NCBI GenBank assembly: GCA_001414485.1
Contig: LLEY01000160.1
Span: 186,001-250,000 of the forward strand
Direction: 5' to 3'
From: Calycina herbarum
Taxonomy: Eukaryota; Ascomycota; Leotiomycetes; Helotiales; Pezizellaceae
DNA length: 64,000 nucleotides
Shown: positions 25,204-35,585 of the stretch, one piece after another
Layout of the letters: each line of letters starts with the position of its first letter
How positions within the stretch are numbered: the stretch's first letter is position 1
The notes under the pieces: model-generated
The model's input: the letters and a program-made list of their open reading frames with translations, nothing else
What the model was told of the DNA's origin: nothing
The model's database searches: none
Made by a program: the position numbers and the translations under genes

Positions 25204-26337
25204 ATGTCGAATTCTAAAGCTCCGCTTGAGAGCGTTGAGTAACCTACTAGGGAAGCTAGTAGAACCCCCTCCGAAAGGTCTACGAACCGCACTCGCACGC
25301 CTAAAAACAAAAGGTCCCGGAAAGGAAAGCAACCTGCTCGAAACCCCAAAGACAACCGAGACTTTTCTAATACGGACGAGATACGGGGCGTAGTACAAGG
25401 CTTAGAAGGAAAACTTCAAGATAACAACGATCGGTTCATACAGTTGGAAAGGATGATAAGCGAACTCTAACTTACCTCTACGAATCCACCCCGAATCGAT
25501 CCCGAGCCTCTTTCGCCTCCAAGTACTACGCGAGACCCTTTTCGCTTAAGGGATCCTACCCCTGATGCCTTCCCTCGACGGCAGACCACCCTACCTGCTT
25601 CCGAAGGCACCCCGAATCCCCTCCTACCCCGAACCGCCAAAAGCAAGATCACAGAAAGGATTGAACCCTTGAATGACGGTACCTCACCCACCTACCAACA
25701 ATGGAAGATATCGGTACGCGATAGACTCCTGGTAAACGCCGATTATTACGATACCGCACCGACTCGAAAGGCCCTCATCTGGGGAACAACTACTGGCCAC
25801 GCCAGGAACTACCTTGAGCCCAGATACGAGTCTGAGTCGATTTATATTACTTTCTACGATTATTAAGATATAATTGAACTTTTAGATTCATATTTCTTGA
25901 CTAGATACGAGACAGAGGATGCACGGAACGCCTTCCAGGCCTTGCAGATGGGTGGAAAGGATCACGCTAGAGAAACGTTTGCTAACTTCAGAGGTCGCTT
26001 TTCGAGTATGGCCGTACTCGGAGGGATACCAGAGTCAGAACGGTTCTTCTACATGTAGGAAAAGATTACACCACAGCTACGAAACTCAGCCGCTGCATTC
26101 AAGAGAAGTTAGAACCATAACTTCGTCGAAATGGTAGCAGATCTTCTAGCCCTAGATAAGGAAAAACGCCGAAACGCTGAGTTATACACAGCCAATACGA
26201 CCAAGCCAGTCAGTACAACCACTTCGGTCAAAAAGACTACCTTTCAATCCTCATCTAGCACAACACCAGACCTCCTACTACCCGAACGCGAATCCTTTTC
26301 TACGGTTCAAAGGGAAGATGAAACCAAGTCCTCGTAG
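25204..26337 (+). pseudogene. Gag of the gag-only element, interrupted by stops
   Basis: One continuous plus frame of 377 codons from ATG at 25,204 (MSNSKAPLESVE) to TAG at 26,335-26,337, with no frameshift but five internal TAA/TAG codons. Content: a basic Ser/Arg-rich N-terminus (TRTPKNKRSRKGKQ), a short coiled coil (about GLEGKLQDNNDRFIQLERM), a Pro-rich linker, then a Gag core (YQQWKISVRDRLLVNADYY, HARNYLEPRY, NAFQALQMGGKDHA, FANFRGRF). The interrupted sites look like former Gln codons, fitting C-to-T change. I find no CCHC zinc knuckle and no protease after it. A poly-C run (16 C) lies just upstream at about 25,168-25,183. Confidence 0.8.
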
Positions 26338-26913
26338 AGTACCCCGAATCGGTGGGAAAACGAGGCATCTGACAACAATTATCGGTAACAACATTTGACT
26401 AGCCGATACCCCTCCGACTCCCTATTTCAGTAAGGAGTCCTTACTTTCTTTTACCTTCTAGCCGGATTCTAGAAGTCCAATTTGAATCGGATACGAATCA
26501 GTTACGAATCAGATACGAATCGAAGAAGTACGCCATCTATCCGGACGAAAGACAAGAATAAGTGACCTCTTAGCTGAGTTATCACTGTCTTCTACGATAT
26601 CGACTTCCGAATTCCGACTTTTCCGCCTCCGACTCCTGTCTGAATCCTCTCTGATATGTAGAACAATCGAGGGATCAGACTATACACTCTTTTAGCGAAT
26701 GCTTTGCTTTGGTAGGAAACACCCGATACAGGCAACATCTACGAACAAGGCCGGCTACGACTCGTATCCTACCTTTCGCCAAACACCTCGCTTAATAAAC
26801 TGCATTCTATACGACAATCCTTCCGCTACCAATACTACCGCCTACAGACACCGCCCACCGATATCGTACCGATACCGCACCGACAATACGAAGCCTCGAG
26901 GACGAGTCTTTTC

Positions 26914-26925
26914 AAGGAGGGGGGA
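26914..26925 (+). other. Polypurine tract of the gag-only element
   Basis: AAGGAGGGGGGA directly abuts the 3' LTR, the expected plus-strand primer position; it fixes the element as plus strand. Confidence 0.8.
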
Positions 26926-27200
26926 TGTGATAGAACCATCAGGAATTGATCGGAATTGGAATTGCCGAGTCTACGTGCCGAATGGGATACGATACGGATG
27001 TTGTTTCAGGTTTTGGAAAAGCCAGATGGCTTCCGGACTTACTATTATCCGAACCTCTTGTAAATAGCTGCCTCCTCTCTATCGGGAAAGACCAATTTGG
27101 TCTTTTCCTTCGTATCAGAGCCTAGTATTCGGATATGTCATTCTATCGAACGCACTTCCATATGCCTCTTTTGTAGTAGTATCCGTTTCGTGCCGTTACA
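26926..27200 (+). repeat. 3' LTR of the gag-only element
   Basis: 275 bp, starts TGTGATAG and ends CCGTTACA, followed by ATACC (27,201-27,205). Confidence 0.92.
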
Positions 27201-28160
27201 ATACCCGTTTTAATATACTAAAATATCTAACGTTAAGTAGCTAGGTAAGATAAGAAGAGTAAGAAGGTAGGTAAAGAGTTATAATATTATAAGCCTTATA
27301 ATACTCTTAGAATTCAGCTAATTCGCAACTCTTATATCTATCTAATACTAGTATTTAATATAGACCTCTTATATAAGTAGTAGTATACTTATCGAAGTAC
27401 TAAAGTTATTCTAGACCTGTCTTATTATTTGTCTATCTATTATTTATAGGTTTAATAACCTAGTTATATAGGAGGCTGCTCTTAGTATACTAATTCGCGA
27501 GATAATTCTTCTCTTAAACTACTAAAAATAGAGGCACGTTCTAACCCTCGCTATTTATATAAGCAATTACTATAGTCTATTCTCGATTACCTAGCTAAAC
27601 TACCTTACCTCTACTACGTTAATCAGCGCGTATAACAACTATAGCTAGGCTTATAATACCTATTATAAAGCCTGTCTTATTAAAGTTATAGAAGTTATAA
27701 TCTAAAATACTATATTTTACTCTTATATTCTCTATAAGTTGAAACCACGTACTAATAAGCTCTAGATCTTTATATAAGGCTCTTTAAAAGTTATAAATAT
27801 AATTAAAACGTGTCTTTAATTCTAGTTAACGTTATATAAATCGAGATACCTAGAGCTTACTAACGCGTCTTCTCTCTTATAATTCGAGAATATAATTCGC
27901 TATATCTTCTATACTAGCTAGCTAGGGCGTAAATTCTCTTATATCTAGATTAAGTATATATTAAATAATTACCTTCTTCTCTAGGTTATTTAATTTAAGG
28001 TTTAGTAGTAGACGTTTATAAAGAGTCGTATAACTGTTTATTCGAAGTTAGAGTATAGATTTAGAAATATTATAAATTTTTATAGTAAACCGACGACTTA
28101 GCTTTTTAGCTATACGGATAGCCTTAATAGCTAAGATAATTCGTACTTCTTACGTTTGAA

Positions 28161-29341
28161 TTTCTATTTAGAGCGGTTGAGAAAACGCGTGTTAAAGTTA
28201 GAGTATAGTTAGTAGAGGAAAAGTACGTAGAGTACTAATATACGTAGAGTACTAATAAACTACGTTATATAATATTCTATTTCTTAGTTTAAAATAAAAA
28301 TAATATCTTTTAGTATTAATATATCTTTTTACTATTACTATTACTATTCTATTATTTTCAAGTGTTATTAAAAATTACTAAGTAATCTTTTATATTTATA
28401 GTATTAATAAAAAAGCGCTAATTTAAATAATAACTTAGAAAAAATATAAAATAACCTTAATCTAGTATTTTAGCTTTCTCTATCTAAGTTAGCTTAGAGC
28501 TCTAGATAGAATAGAATATCTACTCTAACTAGAATAGAAGAGGCTAGGCTATATAGAGAATAAGGCTAGGCTTGATTAGATAGACTAGAGTACTTGATTA
28601 GGATTAGAGTAGTAAGAAAAGGTCTAAAAACGAGATCGAAGTAGCTAGATAGGTAAAAAGACAGGCTAGACTAGCTTAGAATCGAGAAGGTTATTTCTAA
28701 GATTCCTAATTAGAATATAGACTCTCTTTTCTACCCGGTTTCCCGCTATCTCGGATATTAAGCGAGATTAACTAGCCTTACTCTTCTTATCCCTACTTCT
28801 CTGTTTGGTAAGGAAAGATAAGCTAGTACTATAAGAATAGGAGTGGCTAGGAAAGTTGAAAGTAGAGGATAGGAACATACAGGCTAGCTTAAAAGCAGAG
28901 GTAGGATGAGGAAGGATCGTCTAGGCAGGATAGGCTAGTCGAAGAGGCAGGGAAAACCAAAACACTGCCTCGACCTAACCTTAATAAACTAGTGTTTCGA
29001 GTAGACATAGCCTCTGTTTCCTCTTATAGCCGATGAAAAAACCCAAATTTTGAGTGCCTTCCCCTTTTCCCACCCTAGCATTTTTCCAGTAATCAGCAAT
29101 GAATCAACCATGAATCAAAAATTCAACAGTGACCCTTGAACATCATAACATGACGCAATGATCATGATTTCGCACTTAGACTCATTTCAACGATTCCAAC
29201 GTCGACTTTTGTCCGAAAGAAGTCTCATGCTATCAAGGTATAAAAACATAGAACCGTAACCGAGAATCTTTCCACTCCATAGCTCTTGTCAATATGAATT
29301 GAGGATAGCACTAAGTATGACGTCTCGTACGGCGTGGATTT
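28161..29341. other. AT-rich tail of the island and transition to normal DNA
   Basis: 28,161-28,450 is very AT-rich and RIP-like. 28,450-28,990 is less AT-rich and full of short TAG/CTAG-containing words such as GGCTAGGCT and GACTAG, without a frame or clear period. From about 29,030 the composition returns to normal. No gene or element boundary could be fixed. Confidence 0.5.
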
Positions 29342-29730
29342 TAGTGCTGAAGGGGTGTTGCATAAGTCCGTCGTCGGTCACGAAGAACTCCTTGCTTATC
29401 ATCACTCCCACCGGCAATACCATGGTCATTTTCGGATGGCCCTTGCTTAGTTCCTAAGATCCTAGGTTTGCCCAACTTAGGTGGACTTTCTGCTAGACCA
29501 AACATTAACGTGGCCCAATCGAAGTAGCCCTGAGTAGGTGGAACAAACTAGCCAATATCTTGAACATAGTGTCTCTGGTTTTCTCGCAGGTTGAGCCAGA
29601 CAAACGCCATATTGCTATTGATTCGGCCCTCCATCACAAAGCTTCCGATTTCTTCCGGGGTCTACAATACTTCGAAAATAAAGATAGACTAGTATGCCGG
29701 TATCAAGAGATGTAGCTTGGTGGGACTGAT
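29342..29730 (-). pseudogene. Fragment of an unknown protein-coding gene
   Basis: One minus frame reads SPTKLHLLIPAY, then TPEEIGSFVMEGRINSNMAF, VWLNLRENQRHYVQDIG, PPTQGYFDWATLMFGLAES, and ends after YATPLQH at a stop. Three in-frame stops interrupt it and no start Met is evident. Amino-acid composition is strongly protein-like, unlike the other frames. I do not recognise the family. It could be a decayed gene or exons with unrecognised introns. Confidence 0.4.
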
Positions 29731-30285
29731 GGAATTTGTTTTCTGTCTAAGCTCGATGCTCTTTCTCTTTGATGACGCCTTGCTACAAGCATGAAGGCAA
29801 AGGCTGTGTTAATCTGGTTCGTATAGCCGCAGAATTTCGGTCCTAATCGGATTCTCCAACAAGATGTGGTAAAATCCTGGATACCAATTATTATCAGGGT
29901 GGTATAGAAAAAACCAGCAATTGATAGTTTTATCGAGAGAGGTTTGTGTAACTCTTTCCCGAATTATGTTATAGACGTATTACGGAAAGTCTTTTTTATA
30001 CAATGAGAGCCGTCTAAGCTGTAAGGTTAGCTGCTATATCCTTAAAATAGCCGTCAATAAGCTAGAGGACGTTAATCCCTTAGTATGTTAGAACGATATT
30101 AGTACAAATTCCAGCCGCGGTCGCGATCGAGCTAAAATAAGCGAATATCTTCGTGAGGTTACAGGGGGGTCTCAAGGACCCGCCAAAAAAGAACGCTAAA
30201 AGTGCCTATGACTTATCAATCCAACACTGCTCTCCCTATCTCATTCTATTTCAAGAAACAACAAGAAATCTAAAAATTAAAAACC
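29731..30285. other. Upstream region of the acetyltransferase gene
   Basis: Normal composition up to about 29,940, mildly AT-rich to 30,120, then a CT-rich leader with an A-rich stretch just before the ATG (AAACC ATGG). No other gene seen. Confidence 0.5.
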
Positions 30286-30945
30286 ATGGCACCTTTCCAA
30301 ACAGACGACAGATTCTTCACCAAGGACTGGACCATTACCCTTCCCTCTCGCCCAGAGCCAAACCTTCAATTCATCCGCTTGACACCCGCCGAGACAGCCG
30401 CATTTGTACGCTTCGCAGAAGGAGCAGCCAGCCCACCGGCCCCGAAGAGCACCGAATCCCCTCCTGTCGAGCCTCAAGCTTCACCAGCGCCACCTCTCAT
30501 CCCCGGAGAAAGAATGCAGAAGATGTACGCCGAGTCCCGGACCCGACACCACGCTCTCGACGTATTCATTTCCTTGGAGGGCAAGTTCGTCGGTTGGGGA
30601 GGGGTATTTGAGATCACGGGCCCCGACGAGAAGCCGAGTGTCGCAAATATCGGTATCAAACTCAGCCCCGAAGTGCGAGGGAAAGGACTGGGAAGGATGC
30701 TCATGCAGGTCTTGCTACGGTTGAGTAATGAAGTGGATGCGGATATTGTTGAGGCGGGTACCTGGAAGTATAATACCTCGATGAGAGCAATGGCGAAGAG
30801 CGTTGGCTTAGTTGAGACGGATGAGCTTAAGGAGCTCCCTGGGCAGGGCGTCGTGGCTGATTTACTGTTTAAGAACATTGAGAGGGAGAAGTGGAGAGAT
30901 CTTGATATGGTGGTTGAGTTTAAGGATCAGGTTGAAAGTGAGTGA
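30286..30945 (+). CDS. GNAT-family N-acetyltransferase
   Basis: A single-exon frame encoding 219 residues. It should transfer an acetyl group from acetyl-CoA to an amine; the substrate cannot be told. The GNAT core lies in the second half: strand beta4 VANIGIKL (119-126) followed by the acetyl-CoA pyrophosphate-binding loop RGKGLG (131-136, R/QxxGxG/A), then the helix with RMLMQVLLRL, and the motif-B segment NTSMRAMAKSVGL (163-175). A Pro/Ser-rich insertion (about 48-75) separates the N-terminal strand from the core. No signal peptide or membrane segment, so probably cytosolic. The start has a strong context (ACCATGG). It stands alone between transposon remnants. Confidence 0.85.
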   Translation: MAPFQTDDRFFTKDWTITLPSRPEPNLQFIRLTPAETAAFVRFAEGAASPPAPKSTESPPVEPQASPAPPLIPGERMQKMYAESRTRHHALDVFISLEGKFVGWGGVFEITGPDEKPSVANIGIKLSPEVRGKGLGRMLMQVLLRLSNEVDADIVEAGTWKYNTSMRAMAKSVGLVETDELKELPGQGVVADLLFKNIEREKWRDLDMVVEFKDQVESE

Positions 30946-31299
30946 ATGGGCATGCAATTAGCAGGTTGTAAAAAGTACTGTATTTTTTCCCCCAAGACTG
31001 GATGTATACTACGGGTAGTAAAGCACTCTGCCTTTTTGGTTATTATTCTTTTCTCATTTTTGCTTTTTCAGCAGTATATATATTCCTGCTAGAATAAACT
31101 AGAAATAGTGAGAAGTAAGACAAATATTAGATATCTATATTAGATCTTTGTCTAATTCCCGGTTCAAGTGTAGTGCGCCGGCACTAAGAAGCCGCAGCAT
31201 TATTCTATCGAAGTCGGAACTTTTTTTAAATACCTTTTATTGATACAATTAAGCTATAACTCTCTCATCCACTATCAAAAATTGCCTAGTTAGGCTAGC

Positions 31300-31640
31300 C
31301 TACTTCTCTTTTTTGGCTCTTGTAGCAACGGGTTTACCACGGCGATCGTATGAGGTCACGGCTTTCATACGATCGTGGTGTTTAGTAGTCGACTTGCTAA
31401 TAGCAAAAGCATGGGCCTTAGGTTTTGCCCAAAGATTTATATACTCAACTGCATCTTCTTTTGAGGCGTAAATCTTGAGGGGCAATTTGAAGTGCAATTT
31501 GAGGTGCAGCTTGTTGAATTAGTTGTTGATGGAGTGTAAGAAGTTAGTTCCGAATAGCTTCATTTTCGGCTCTTAGATCAGCAAGCTCAAGGTCACGCTT
31601 CAAGAGGGCGTTCTCCTCTCTTGCACGCTGCAATTAGGTA
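31300..31640 (-). pseudogene. MULE transposase N-terminal fragment (FAR1-like domain)
   Basis: Reading leftwards from about 31,640: a coiled-coil segment (LQRAREENALLKRDLELADL, RAENEAIRN) interrupted by stops, then KIYASKEDAVEYINLWAKP, AHAFAISKSTTKHHDRMKAV and TSYDRRGKP, ending at 31,300. The last part matches the FAR1/WRKY-GCM1-like DNA-binding domain at the start of fungal MULE transposases, where the usual CDRGGK motif reads YDRRGK (Cys changed to Tyr). No MULE transposase core follows. It is a short remnant, less RIP-affected than the island. Confidence 0.55.
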
Positions 31641-33251
31641 TCCGGGGACACAATCGAAGGGTTTATCGCAAATTTGGTGGTGGTGCATAGGTATCGATAG
31701 CCTCAAAAGTTACGTAAAAGTGGTATGGAAAAGGTGGGTAAATTTTTTTTTCAACTAGCGCGACTACCTATGGAAAATTCACGGCCTAATAATTGGTGTA
31801 GAATGCACCAAATGATAGGCGGTGGGTTACGAGTGTAGGGTGGGGGGAGCTCCTTTTTAGAGTCTAAGCGAGGGGAGGGGGCGTGGGGGCGCTGTTTTAC
31901 TAAATCTCCAAATATCTCCCTCACAATCGCTGGATATGGCCGTGGAGGCAGAAGCAGCAGCAGAAGACGTCACGTCAACACTTGATGTCACGGACGCTCC
32001 AGGTCCAATCTCTCAAACAACTCACTTTTTAGAAGGAAGTATGTTAGAAATACTACGATTTGAAGATGTAGTGGATGTTATAACATCTATGCTACTACAA
32101 GTGGCGAAGATACGTATTTAGATTGGCAGGTTTAGCCTCCAAAATATAAATATAAGGACCACAACAAATACAGCCGAAATCCAAAGGTATACAGAACGAA
32201 ACCTAGCAGCGAAACCTTTTAAAAACTGCGATTGAAAACTTACAAAGACAGAAGCAGGTTGTGTAGGCATTAGCTTTCAAAAAGTATAGGAGAAAGCTTT
32301 TTACTAGGACATTATCAAGAGACATGCCAAGACAATTGACCCAATGTCGCTTGTAGCCGGTAGAGGACCTGCTAGCGGATCTACGCAATAGGAAAAGGCT
32401 ACAGCGGCTGAATTTATAGATTTGTATAATATAAAGAATACTAGTATAGTCTTCCCGTGATTTCCTTAGATCGCTTCAATAGAAAGCGAGTCTATAACAC
32501 GCTAGTAAATATATATATAAGGATATTCTCTCTAGGTTCTACTATAAAGTGTTTCTACTAAGCTTATAATATTAGCCTAAAACCTTAAGCAAATACGCTT
32601 ACGTAAGTACTAGAATTAGTATTCAAAAACCTTATATTATATATTATAAATAAGACTCTTATCTTATTCCTTTATCTACCTTTTATTATTAGTAGAATCT
32701 TTATCTATAGCTCTTTTAAAGTTCTTAGATAAGTACTTAACCTAGGCTTATCTTACGGTAGAAATATACGAGCTTTATACTCTACTTTTTATTATATAGA
32801 GGTTACTTAATAATCACGTTTTATATAACGTAATCTATTAGAGTGAAATCTTAACTTAAAGTTATACTAACTCTAAAGTTAAGTATAAAACGAGAGAATA
32901 GTAGTCTAAAGAGAGAAACCAGGAGTAAGAGAGAGACGAGAAGAGTTACTACATCCGGTTACTCTTTGGACTCGGGGTATTACAAGGCAATGACTTTTTG
33001 ATAAGACAATTTCTTTTTTGTTTCTTTTTTGAAGAGAGATTGCACTAGACTAAGCTAGATACCTCGCACCCAGATTCAATCCCACTTAGTCTGAAAAAGC
33101 AGTAAGGGAAAGCTGTACTTGCATCTATACCAAAACTACTAGGTTTGACATAGTCTTTGAGGTGAAGGTGAGACGGAAACAATCTGTTTGTATGTGGAAT
33201 TATATATTAAACTCATTCTCTCATTAAACCACAACCCCCTCATCACACTCT
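31641..33251. other. Gene-free stretch with repeat remnants
   Basis: 31,650-32,450 has normal composition with short protein-like pieces (for example TSGEDTYLDWQV near 32,090-32,125) but no long frame or known domain. 32,460-32,960 is RIP-like and holds the second copy of the dispersed repeat (about 32,625-32,800). 32,960-33,250 is ordinary 3' flank of the next gene. Confidence 0.5.
32625..32800. repeat. Dispersed RIP-degraded repeat, copy 2
   Basis: Near-identical to 4,630-4,800 in the same orientation: shared AAACCTTATATTATATATT, TTATTATTAGTAGAATC and ACTCTACTTTTTATTATAT blocks, with mostly C/T and G/A differences. Confidence 0.65.
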
Positions 33252-35585
33252 CTACACCTTCCGATCAGGATACCCCACCCCCTGACCAACAGGACAAGCC
33301 GGCATATTAGCCTGCCAGTTGAGTTTCGCATAATCAGGTAAATAGTTCTGCGCCGAATAACTCCCCAGATAGGGAAACACATCAGCAGGATATGTATAAT
33401 TTCCCCCCATCCCATTCAACACATTAACAACCACACTAGCAAAGTAATCAAAGAATACGACATCGACGACAGCTGGCGTGGTGCCGTTTGTAGGGAAAGA
33501 CCCATTTCCTTGGATATAATTTGGTTGTGTGAACGATGGGATTTTAGAATGTACTGTGTCATCGCCATCCGAGCCGAAATCGTCGGTGGTAAGATATCCA
33601 GGCGTTACGGATGTTTGACGACGATGAATACCTCGAGTTTTGAGCTCGGAGATATCGCTGATGATAGGATCTGCACATGTTCGGTCTGCAAGACGGGGGA
33701 TGGAGCCAAACATTGAATTGGGGGAACTTCGTTTGTCGGGGAGGACTGCACCATTGAGACTATCCAGAACCTTTACGGCCATCTCATAGGGAACTTCCTT
33801 GACGTATTGGAATTTATCGTCGAAAGGACTAACGATGAAGGAGTCATCGTAGGTAAATGGTCCTTTGACGAGGTCGAATCTAATACTGCCTGAGTTTACG
33901 ATGATGTACCTTGGAATCTCTACACGATCTGGGTTGATGACTGTTGCTCCGAGAGCAACTGGTATGAGGCTGAAGACATTTCCGGGTTCTCCAAAGGCTT
34001 TGCAGGATAAGCAGTAGGTTTCGGGGGCACATCCGTAGAGAGAGCTGAGGTTGAGCTGCTTGCGAACGTCTGTGATTTCCCCGGTTACTCGGAGACCGCT
34101 GTGGTAGTCAAAAGTGCTATCTTGGGAGTTTGTGGCATGGTATTCGAATGTAAGCCGATTCCAATCGAGATATCTGCGTGAATAGACTATTCCAGAGGTA
34201 GATGTATTTGTAGCTAGGCGGGTTGGATTCGCTACTCCACGGGGTAGAACATTGCCAGTGAAGGTTGAAGAATTGATTCCACTCATAGAGAGCCAACCCA
34301 CAGTTTCACAGTATCGTCCTAGTCTTCGTTAGATATACTGTGTGAGTTCTCAAGGAATTCACTTACCAGATTCGAGACCTGTACTCTTGTCATCATAAAC
34401 CTGAAAGTCTCTAATATGACTATGGCCACCAAAAATTTGAATTGGAATATCAGAACGTAATGCTCTAATAGTGCTGTGTACCAGACCGAATGTGTTCGCA
34501 TAATCCGTAGTTCTGATTGGGTTGTGCCCAATGAGAAGGAAGACATCGATTGGTTCAGCTTGATTTACAGCATCTAAAAACCATTGTTGTTTAACCATAT
34601 CGGCTGCCTTGATGATCTTTGAAACATTGGAATTGCCGGTGAAGTCGAATAGAATACCAAATGTCATGATACGGAGCCCTGTGAATGAGTTTAGAAAAAG
34701 TCCAGTCATATTTCTGGACAAGCTGCTTACCATGCGGGGTGGTGAAATAACGATATTTCGCTCCGACATATTCATACACTCCCGTAGCTGGGTTATTGAT
34801 TTGAACATTACTCGTGACATATCGGTCCCCTATTTCTTGGTGAGTACTTTCGTCATACTCGTAGAAATCGGAATATGTTTCTTACCATAAACTTTGCTGA
34901 AGTTGCCGTACGTCTACAGCGGAAATTAGCTACCAATGTTTAGATAGAATGCAACCAGAAGAGCTCACCTCGTAAGCAATATCCGTCAAATAAAGCTCGT
35001 GGTTGCCAATTGTCAAGACATCGTACTCAATCTCTTCAAAGATTGGGTTTGACAAAACACCATTAGGAGAAGCAGCATCAGAAAGACCAGCACCGTCATG
35101 GAGATCACCTGTAGTTAGTCAGTGAAACTCGGTCCAACAATCCCACTTTGTTGGAGTTACACACCAGTGTCAACGAGTAACAAGTCGACGCCTAGATTTC
35201 CTGCCATATGTTGCATATGCCTACTGAAGGATACAAAATCACCCCAATCAGCACCGTAGTTGTTCTCCTTGAGATGTCCTTCAAGCCAACCGTGTGTATC
35301 GGTCTATGAAACAATGGATTAGCTAGGGTTTTATACGGGATGAAATCAGAAAATCATATAACAATAAGAAATACTGACGGTATGCAAAAAATTCAATTGA
35401 CCCCATTCCAAAGGAGCTTTTGGGCCGCTCAGTGCTCCGCTAGCTTCTGGTTGCATACGACGGACTTGACGTTCATGGATAACAGCTCCAGGACCTGAAG
35501 ATGGACCGTAACATCCATCGCAAGCCGACACGACCTGGAAGGCAGAGGCCAATCCAACAAGAACGGTGGATTGAAAAGATCCCAT
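33252..35585 (-). CDS. Secreted metallophosphoesterase / 5'-nucleotidase-like protein
   Basis: A predicted 663-residue protein in seven exons: 35585-35379, 35303-35165, 35108-34969, 34913-34886, 34829-34731, 34678-34367 and 34318-33252, all with GT-AG introns. The start gives a signal peptide (MGSFQSTVLVGLASAFQVVS); an in-frame Met 18 codons upstream fits less well. The calcineurin-like metal-binding motifs are present in order: TDTHGW (70-75), GDLHD (116-120), GNHE (150-153), then GHNP and GGHSH in exon 6. These should bind two metal ions and hydrolyse a phosphomonoester, probably a nucleotide, outside the cell. The C-terminal half has the usual 5'-nucleotidase C-domain layout (IIVNSGSIRFDL) with a Cys cluster (CAPETYCLSC) and several N-glycosylation sites. 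No GPI tail is seen. Confidence 0.88.

Larger units (their letters stand above)
24547..27200 (+). mobile_element. Gag-only (TR-GAG-like) LTR retrotransposon, 2,654 bp
   Basis: A complete element with 275-bp LTRs (24,547-24,821 and 26,926-27,200, ends TGTGATAG and CGTTACA), 5-bp duplication ATACC, a leader, one gag frame (25,204-26,337), about 580 bp of non-coding tail and a polypurine tract AAGGAGGGGGGA (26,914-26,925) abutting the 3' LTR. There is no protease, reverse transcriptase or integrase, so it must depend on enzymes supplied in trans. The second half of the LTR and the leader match the 6.5-kb Gypsy element to its left, while the first half of the LTR (U3) is unrelated. The two LTRs differ at three sites, all transitions. 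GC content near 50% contrasts sharply with the surroundings, so it is the youngest insertion in the nest or the least affected by RIP. Confidence 0.9.
24369..28160 (-). mobile_element. Fot1/pogo-like transposase remnant split by an LTR element
   Basis: The minus strand at 28,160-27,206 reads as a DDE transposase of the Fot1/pogo (Tc1/mariner) superfamily despite many RIP-type stops: an N-terminal helix-turn-helix region (RIILAIKAI, AKKLSRRFTI), a CENP-B/Tc5-like second DNA-binding part (PxLASIEDIANYIL, VSRFI), the core segment YNFNKTGFIIGII (usual YNFDETGFxMG, catalytic Asp changed to Asn), and GLE-L-YFDKYT. The frame resumes at 24,541-24,380 beyond the inserted element: VEFFLVFKTVY, then FRGASLVSFNP (usual FRGAGLVPFDP). 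The left part is cut by the Gypsy LTR starting at 24,368. Terminal inverted repeats are not recognisable. Confidence 0.75.
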
